A DNA stretch of 64,000 nt from Jaltomata sinuosa (taxonomy: Eukaryota; Streptophyta; Magnoliopsida; Solanales; Solanaceae). Position numbers and translations under genes: made by a program. Within the stretch, counting starts at the first letter, position 1. Every line of letters starts with the position of its first letter. This document shows, piece after piece, positions 57,340 to 64,000 of this stretch. The stretch spans positions 526,501-590,500 of the forward strand of contig QJPP01000283.1 of the NCBI GenBank assembly GCA_003996215.1. The letters are read 5' to 3'. The notes beneath the pieces are model-generated. The model made no database searches, was not told the origin of the DNA, and saw only the letters and a program-made list of their open reading frames with translations.

Positions 57340-59576
57340 CTAAACACCAGTGTCTGATGTAGAAGACAGGGCCGGTGGTATAGCGCCTGTGGCAGTAACA
57401 TCACCAATAGCTGCAGGTGCAACTCTCTCAGCCGTAACAACATCACCAACTGTGCTAGTCTCTGGAGCTCCTATAATGGGTCTAAAGAAGATTCAATACA
57501 TGTGGGTACTTCACTAGCTGATGCACCTCTACCTACGGCATAAACTCAAGACTTCACCTCTGCTCTAGTCTCCTTCATTTTCTTCTCGAGGTTTTTGTTT
57601 GCTAGCCTTTCAGCTTTTATTTGTTTCTTAGCTCTCTTATCCAGAGTCAGATCTGTATCATCAGTTTTATCTCTAACTCTCTTATGGGTCGCTAGTTTTG
57701 CCAAAGACATTAGATCAATCAAAGGCTCCTCATCCTCAAAAATCTCCACCTGGTGCTCACTAAACAAGGGCGCGGGTTAGGCTCGTCACTGAACAATCTC
57801 AGCCCATAATTGGGCCAACTCCTCATTCATCTTCTTCAAGTACAAAGCGGCAATGTCACTGAGCCTTGAATTCACCCTCTCTCCATTGCATCAATGTGGC
57901 AATGCAATGTATTAAATAGGGCAATGACATCATCAATGGCCATCCATAAATGGATGCGATAGATTAGCAAACTTCTTAAATTGACGCTCAAGCCATTCTG
58001 ATTTCTTCACAACTTTGACAAAGTTAGCCGGAGTGAGAGTGTAGATGGATTTAGAGACCGAAGGATGGGAGACTATAAGAGTGGCAGTAGTAGTGGTAGA
58101 TGGAGCAGCCTGTGTAGTGGGAATATGGCTGGTACCCCTAGGAGTCAAGAGCGCACCACTGCGGGGGATGCTGCCCTTCTCTATACTCGGTGTGCCTGAA
58201 GTAACTGTCAGTTCTTTTGCTAAGGCTATGGGGTCAACTTCATTCATGCTTCGTAAGGGTGTTTCCAACCTCTTTATATATGGTTCCACATCTGGTGACA
58301 ATGTAAATGCATCATGAATAGTAGTGGGCTCAGTGGAGCCTGATGTTGACCCCCTATTTCATAATAATGGCTTATTCTCATCCCGTGTCTTGTCAATATT
58401 CTGTGTTTTCATGGCAGGGATGAAGTGGTCAATGCCAGCCAAATGTGGAACCTCAACATTTGAGCACAACTAAGTAATAAGGCATGGGAATGTGTACAAT
58501 ATATAATGCTTAGTGGTACACTGCCGTATCTTCTCTGTAATAATTTGGCCAAAGTTTAACTTGCACTTCAACATATGACTAGCCATTAGAACAACTTGCT
58601 CTTTAATTAGTAAATTGTCTCAACTTATAGGCATGAGACAAAGGCAAACCACAGCCCACTAGAACTTAGCTGTGAAGCTCAACAATGTTTTGAAAATCTT
58701 TGGCTTATCTTGGTGCACCCACTCTAGATCTGTCTCAATGAGAACTTGTGCCAACCATCTAGTCTGATCTGCCTTGTTTTGATACTCATAGTTATACTCT
58801 AAGGTATTTTCCGGCTCTATATAACTGGGCCCATAGAGAAATTTGTTAATGATTGTCAGAGAGATGTCCATATAGTAGACTAGGACACTGTCTCTAGCAG
58901 GTAGATATTTCACTTTTTTACCCTTTATATAGCTATTCTCTGGCGTTGTTTCATAATTGGCATAGAAATCTTGTATTATCTCTGGGTGGTAGTCTCCCAA
59001 TGAGCGGCTGACCCAGTATAAGCGATAAAAGTTGAATACCTCATTAATTGGAAGGGTATTCCTTGAGTTCAGATGAGTTTATTATGTCTTCTTCATCTAT
59101 CGGCCACCTGCAATGCCCCTATGCCATAATGTCGGTGCCATGATGATAGATTTGTTTGGCACCCTTGACATGCCATCGGACCTACTCTTTATATGTGGAG
59201 TCCTTGGTCTTTAGAACCATATTCTCTCCTAGCTCTTCAGTCATGTATAGAGTCTCACTCTTTTCTGTGCTACTGGGAGCTTCAGAACTAGACTCTTTAT
59301 CACTAGATTCGAGTGCAGCAACTTCTTTAGCACTAGACTCTGAAGCATCAGTCTCTTCCTCAATCAAGCTAGCTGACCTGAATAATGTATCTCGCCCCTC
59401 TTCAGAGTAGGAGAGAATTTGTTGTTTGCCAGTTGTCTACTTGGGCTTTTGCACGAGCTGGGATGCGTCTACCTCCTCCACCTCATCCTCCGAATCAATG
59501 GGTTGATCCTTGAGATGGAATGGAGTAGTGTCCTTTACTTCCCCCCCCCCCAGTGTAATGGAGTTTGTGGTGCCAT
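57340..59576 (-). pseudogene. E6 ORF2: second putative plant transposon protein family, broken
   Basis: ATG at 59576 lies six bases after a splice-acceptor-like GCTTACAG. The N-terminus meets an 11-G run on the coding strand (59551-59541) and then a stop in that frame. A Ser/Glu-rich acidic segment follows (59367-59182: SSAKEVAALESSDKE). The family core is at 59000-58659: DYHPEIIQDFYANYE, YIKGKKVKYLPARDSVL, FLYGPSYIEPE. Further pieces in the same frame are 58301-57933 (Pro/Thr/Ser-rich, then SEWLERQFKKFANL) and 57767-57546 (Lys/Glu-rich coiled-coil candidate). The C-terminal coding sequence ends near 57340. Function is unknown. Confidence 0.65.
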
Positions 59577-59582
59577 GAGTAC

Positions 59583-60514
59583 CTGTAAGCGAGCAAGGTT
59601 AGTACATAAGAAAAAGAAGAGAAAGAAAGAATTTTTTTTATACAACTCATAGACCGTAAAGTGCCTGACAGCCCGTGAGGTGAGTCGTGGGGTAACTCAC
59701 AGCCCGTCAGGCCAATCATGGGATTGAGACACTACAAGTTTAAAACATTTTAGTCACTCCACAATTTGGATCTCTATTGGTGAGGTGCCCCATGACTCGG
59801 GTGATCAAACCGTGAGAATGGGACAATGAGCTATTAGAGTTTAGAGTTTCTATTTCTTTTCCCATGACTGAAGATCATGATTCGTGGATCACTCTATGGC
59901 TCGTGAACTCTACCCATGGGACTTGGACAGAAACATCTTTTTTTCTAAAATCGAGGTAGAAAACTTGTTTTCTTTATTACTTCATTGAGATTACAAACCC
60001 TTACAGGGCATAAGTCTCAGTGCTTAATGAAGCAAACAAGCTTAAGGACTAACTCCTCCCTGCTATATAGAATCACACAAATGCGATCATCAGAAATACG
60101 CGACTTTAATCCTCCCATCAGTTCAACACCCAAGGTTACTCAGACTTCACCCTCAACCTTGTTTGAATCATATCATTCGGAGTTGGAAGGCAAAACAACT
60201 ACAAAGATTTGTTTTCTAACCTCAGATGTCGTAATGCCCTTCGACTCACTAGGTAAGACCACCCACCCAACCTAAACAACAAATTTTGCACAAGTTTCAG
60301 TTCTAATACACATTTATCAACACATTACACACATGACCCATCATTTTAAGCAAAATTACAATTTCAAATTTAACTTTCCACTTCAATTTCCCACATTCAA
60401 ACAAAATGTCATCTAGGGTTCACTATATACTTTGAATTCAAATAACAGTGTGAAGAACCCATAGGTGATAGATTTCAAAGAAAAACTCAAAAAAAAGATA
60501 GAGTGATACCATAC
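59583..60514 (-). other. Putative intron in the leader of E6 ORF2
   Basis: Minus strand donor AATAAG|GTATGG (intron first base 60514) and acceptor GCTTACAG (last base 59583): 932 nt. Donor and acceptor match plant consensus fairly well. A CACGG/CCGTG-type word cluster lies inside (about 59640-59900). Inferred only. Confidence 0.4.
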
Positions 60515-61095
60515 CTTATTTGGAGAAGTTCTTGAACTAGAGAGGATGAAATATGCAAGTGTGTCTGTGCCCTTCAATTCGTGACAGTGGTAAATAATGA
60601 GAGAAGATTTTGAGTCAGCTTTTGAGGGAGGCAAAATTAATGGTTATGGCATAATTTTGGGGTGTTATGATCGAGTAGGAATTGTGGAAGGAGTGGGAGT
60701 CTCTTGATTTTATTCAATTGAAAAAAAATAGCCGAGTCAGGTCGGGTTAGGTCATCCAAATCAATTAAAATTTCTTGACCCAGACCACGACTGGACTTCA
60801 CAGTCCATGGTCCAAGCGATGACCCATCCCACAGACTCTTTACCTAGACCTGATGAGTTGAAATCCCATGGGCTATCAAAGACGCAACGGTCTATCATCC
60901 AACTCGTGGGATTAAGACAGTGTGATTTTAACAAAGGTTAGAAACTAACGGTTTATGCCATAGTCCCTGAGATGGTTCATGGTCTGTGATATAAATTGTG
61001 GGTTCCTTCCAGTAGTTTTTTCAACTCTGGTTCTAATACATGGATGCTTCCCATGGGCCATGGGATTTGTCACGGTCCATCGTGTGACCCATAAG
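60515..61095 (-). promoter_or_regulatory. Word cluster and leader upstream of E6 ORF2
   Basis: CACGGTCCATCG, CCATGGGCCATGGG and similar inverted words fill 60780-61095, followed on the minus strand by a sequence resembling a promoter and leader (60720-60515) up to the splice donor. Same order as in E1 850-1447, from a different family. Confidence 0.4.
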
Positions 61096-61198
61096 AGCAT
61101 CTTTTTCTCCACTTTCTCTAGTTTTCTGCTCATCTATTCCTACACACATCAAAACATCCTAACTACTGAATAGAGCGTATGTACAACAAAAATATTAA

Positions 61199-61331
61199 GT
61201 TGCCTCCCAAGAAATACCTGATTTAATATTGCGGCATGATGCAGGTTATTTGACTACTCAGACTTTATCAAATTACCCTTTGGGTTGCCTCTCAAGCAGC
61301 GCCTAATTTAATATTACGGCACGACGCAGGT
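61199..61331 (-). repeat. Duplicated post-pol motif of E6
   Basis: Two units of about 83 bp, each with ATATTAAATTAGGCGCTGC or ATATTAAATCAGGTATTTC, followed by TTG[GA]GAGGCAAC (61331-61282 and 61249-61199 on minus). They lie directly behind the integrase C-terminus. Related to E1 728-768. Confidence 0.6.
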
Positions 61332-61339
61332 ACATTGAT

Positions 61340-62460
61340 TACTCAGACTTCATCAAGGTACATAAGATTGACCACTTTTACCTCCTCTAGATTTCCAAAG
61401 TACTGCTTGGCTCGCTGTCCATTTACTTTGAAATTTCTTCCTTATAGACTCTCTAGTTCAATGGCCCCATATGGAAATACTTGGACCACTTTAAATGGCC
61501 CATCCCACCTTGACTTCAACTTGCCTGGAAATAAGTGGTCTGGAATTGAATAGCAAAACCAAGTCCCCAGGGCTAATATATTTCCTTAGAATCTTCTTGT
61601 CATGGTATAGCTTCATCGGCACCTTGTATAATGTTGCATCTCATAAGCGCAACGTCTGAACTTATTCATTTCATTTAGCTGCTCTAGTCTCAAGTTAGAG
61701 GCTTCACTACAATTTAAGTTCAGCTTCCGAAAGATGACAAGATTTGCCAAACACCAATTGATAGGGAGACATCCTTATTGGTGTCTTGAAAACTATCTGG
61801 TAAGCCTATAAAGCATCATTCAGCCTCCTAAACTAGTCAACTCGATTGGCATTCACAGTCTTCGCCAATATGGTCTTTATCTCTCAATTGGAGACCTTGA
61901 CTTGCCCACTCATCTGAGGATGGTAGGTTATAGAAACCTTGTGTTTGACCCCATACTTGTCCAATAATGTGCTAAACAAACGGTTGCAAAAGTGAGAACC
62001 TTCATCACTAATGATCTCTAGTGGAGTGCCAAATCTTGAGAATATGTTCATTTTCAAGAATGCAGTGTCACTCTTACTTTTATTGTTGGGAAGCAAAGCA
62101 ATTTCCACATATTTAGACACATAATGAACTGCCACCAATATGTACTGCTGACTATGTGAGCTAACGAATAGACCCATGAATTTTATGCCCTACACATAAA
62201 ATAACTCTATCTCAAGAATTGGGGTCATTGGGAGTTCATGATTTCTCGAAATATTACCTTGGCATTGGCATTGATCACATGACTTAACAAAATCATTTGT
62301 GTCTTAATGAATAGTGGGTAAATAATACCCACCTTGAAGAACTTTCTGCGCAGTCCAGATGGTGCCATGATGTCCTCCAAAAAGTGAGGAATGGCATGTC
62401 TCCAAAATATATAACATGTCAGCCTCAGCCACACTCCTCCTAATCATATTATCAGCACAA
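61340..62460 (-). pseudogene. E6 integrase
   Basis: Minus-strand order: the zinc-binding His-His-Cys-Cys region (CHTSLFGGHHG, later KSCDQCQ, about 62400-62260), the core (MGLFVSSHSQQYILVAVHYVSKYVE, IFSRFGTPLEIISDEGSHF, KYGVKHKVSITYHPQMSGQV), then a C-terminal KLKSRWDGPFKVVQVFPYGA segment (about 61530-61450). Of the D-D-E triad, the first Asp position reads Lys (GIKFMG, near 62181), the second Asp is present (IISDEG), and the Glu position reads Lys (SGQVKVSN, 61898-61896). With in-frame stops besides, it cannot join DNA. Confidence 0.82.
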
Positions 62461-63290
62461 ATCCAAAATGAGTAAGGCTAATCCTAATAGAACTTCTTCA
62501 CATCATGGAGAAACTTCCTTTTCTAGTTGAAGTTCAAGTCTTCAGGAATCATGTTACTAGCCAGATAGTTCGAAAAATTAGCAAACCATGGAATAAGATT
62601 TTGAGAGGCTGCTAAGACATACTCATCAGGGAATGCTTCATTGATCTCCACTTAACACTTAGGTCATCTTTCTTTCTCTAACCTTGACAAATGATTTGCA
62701 ACTTAATTCTTTATCCCCTTTCGATCTTTAACCTCAAAATCAAACTCTTGCAACAGCAAGACCTATCTAATCAGCTTTGCCATGAGATACTGGATTATTG
62801 CATAGTCAGTATGTACAATAATCTTGGTACTTAATAAGTAAGCATTGAACTTCTCGAATGCATAAACCACAGCCAGCAGCTCCTGCTCAATCACGGTATA
62901 GTTCCTCTAGGCCACATTCAATGACTTCCTATCATAATTAATGGGGTGAAAATTCTTCTCTCTTCACTGTCCCAGAAGAACACCTAAGACTAACTCGCTA
63001 GCATCACACATTACCTTAAAAGGCTGAGACCAATCCGGTGTAATAATAATGGGTGTTGAGATGAGATTTTCCTTTAGGAATTCAAATGCCTTCGAACATA
63101 TATCATCAAACATGAACTTCGTGTCCTTCTCTAGTATAATACACAAGGGATTTGCAATCTTTGAAAAATCATTAATAAACTGCAGATTGAAATAAGCATG
63201 CCCAAGAAAACTGTGAATACCCTTTACTGAAATTGGAGAAGGTAGCTTGGAAATGACTTTAATCTTTACTTTGTCCACCTTTATTTATCT
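62460..63290 (-). pseudogene. E6 RNase H and connection
   Basis: From 63278: VKIKVISKLPSPISVKGIHSFL, FSKIANPLCIILEKD, DWSQPFKVMCDASELVLGVLLG (first catalytic Asp), then after stops YTVIEQELLAVVYAFEKF, YLLSTKIIVHTDYA (later Asp) and NHLSRLE. This degrades the RNA strand of the hybrid in an active element. Stops occur after LLGQ and at several later points. Confidence 0.78.
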
Positions 63291-63860
63291 TTAGGAGATC
63301 TTATGTCCCAAAACTATACCTTCTTTCACCATGAAATGACATTTTTCCAAGTTCAGCACAATGTTGGTCTCTTCACACTATTTCAGAACCTTTGCCAAAT
63401 AATCAAGGCAAGCTTCAAAGGAGTGACTAACAACTGAAAAGTCATCCATAAAGATCTTGATCATGTATTCCACCATGTCAGAAAACTTGGACATCATACA
63501 CCTCCAAAAAATGATCAGCATATTACACAAAGAAAATGGCATCCTCTTGAATGCAAAGTACCATAGTGGCAAGTGAAGGTGCTCTTTTCTTGATCTTCTG
63601 GAGCAATTGAAATCTGATTATAACCTGAATACCTATCAAGGAGACAATACCACCCTCTACCTATAAGTCTATCAAGCATCTGATCCATGAATGGCATAGG
63701 GAAGTGGTCCTTCTTGGTCCAAAAGTTTAGCTTTCTGTAATCCATGCATATTCTCAATCCTGTGATTGTATGCATGGGGATCAACTCATTCTTTCTATTA
63801 GAGGCAATGGTCTTCCCTCCCTTATTTGGCACACATTAAACTGGAATCACTCACTTACTG
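63290..63860 (-). pseudogene. E6 reverse transcriptase
   Basis: From the right edge: NELIPMHTITGLRICMDYRKLN, FPMPFMDQMLDRLIGRGWYCLLDRYSGYNQI (motif A Asp kept), EDQEKSTFTCHYGT; then a frameshift near 63550-63572 into FAFKRMPFSLCN, CMMSKFSDMVEYMIKIFMDDFSV (catalytic Asp pair kept in FMDD), YLAKVLK. The order and motifs are those of Ty3/gypsy RT of the ORF2-carrying group. The N-terminal part lies beyond 64000. Confidence 0.85.
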
Positions 63861-64000
63861 TCAGCAATAGGAAATACCACACCAGCGTCCAACCACTTGA
63901 TGATCTCTTTCTTTACCATTTCTTGCATCGGCAGATTCAGCATTCTTTTGTGTTCAACACTAGGAATACAATCCTCCTCTAGCTGAATGTTGTGCAAGCA

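Larger units (their letters stand above)
42187..64000 (-). mobile_element. E6: Ty3/gypsy element with pol and ORF2, interrupted by E7
   Basis: Minus strand from the right edge: RT, RNase H, integrase, post-pol motifs, leader and putative intron, ORF2, 3' region (split by E7 at 43635-56500), polypurine tract and 3' LTR 42834-42187. The 5' LTR and gag lie beyond 64000. It belongs to the same general kind as E1/E7 (gypsy with a downstream ORF2) but is a distinct family: different LTR, different ORF2 sequence. It is inserted in E5 RNase H. Confidence 0.8.

Overview
The window looks like deep plant heterochromatin, probably from an asterid of the Solanaceae type. The pointers are the Ty3/gypsy families present, the downstream 'putative plant transposon protein' ORFs, the initiator-Met primer sites, and the absence of any host exon, tRNA or rRNA that I could recognise. 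Essentially every base that I can assign belongs to an LTR retrotransposon or its debris. I label the elements E0 to E8; these names are mine.

Left half. E1 (+, 1-6806, 5' end outside the window) is a non-autonomous Ty3/gypsy element. Its gag runs straight into post-pol sequence, followed by a second ORF (ORF2) and a 3' LTR. E1 sits inside the gag of E0 (+, 6807-9144 and 27104-28020). The LTR of E0 is split by E2 (-, 9145-27103), a gypsy element with 821/822-bp LTRs and broken gag, protease and RT linker. E2 is itself split by E3 (-, 14008-25414), a nearly complete gag-only element with 3.65-3.76 kb LTRs and a 5-bp target duplication, ATCGC. E4 (-, 28021-34754) is a truncated second gag-only copy of the same family.

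Middle. 34755-36140 is AT-rich, repeat-bearing filler plus an LTR fragment.

Right half, a four-level nest. E5 (+, 36141-42186) is a pol-bearing relative of E0, E3 and E4 with LTR, gag, protease, RT and the start of RNase H. It is interrupted by E6 (-, 42187-43634 and 56501-64000), a gypsy element with pol plus its own ORF2. E6 is interrupted by E7 (-, 43635-56500, perfect TTGGC duplication), an internally deleted relative of E1. E7 is interrupted by E8 (+, 46287-53783), which has two LTRs of about 2.38 kb, a gag remnant and no recognisable pol.

Coding status: no intact autonomous element is present. Most reading frames are broken mainly by in-frame stops, many explicable as C-to-T or G-to-A change, as expected from old methylated copies.

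The most interesting structure is not a protein. The assessable LTR families carry, just upstream of the TATA-like box, a cluster of short family-specific inverted-repeat words (GTGCG/CGCAC; CACGG/CCGTG; GCGCGATCGCGC; GGTGCA/TGCACC). Within one LTR family the words are swapped wholesale while the flanks stay recognisable. Similar clusters also lie upstream of ORF2 in E1 and E6, where a leader, a splice donor, an intron of about 1 kb and an acceptor directly precede the ORF2 start. A conserved array of GCCC-loop-GGGC hairpins follows ORF2 in both E1 and E7.
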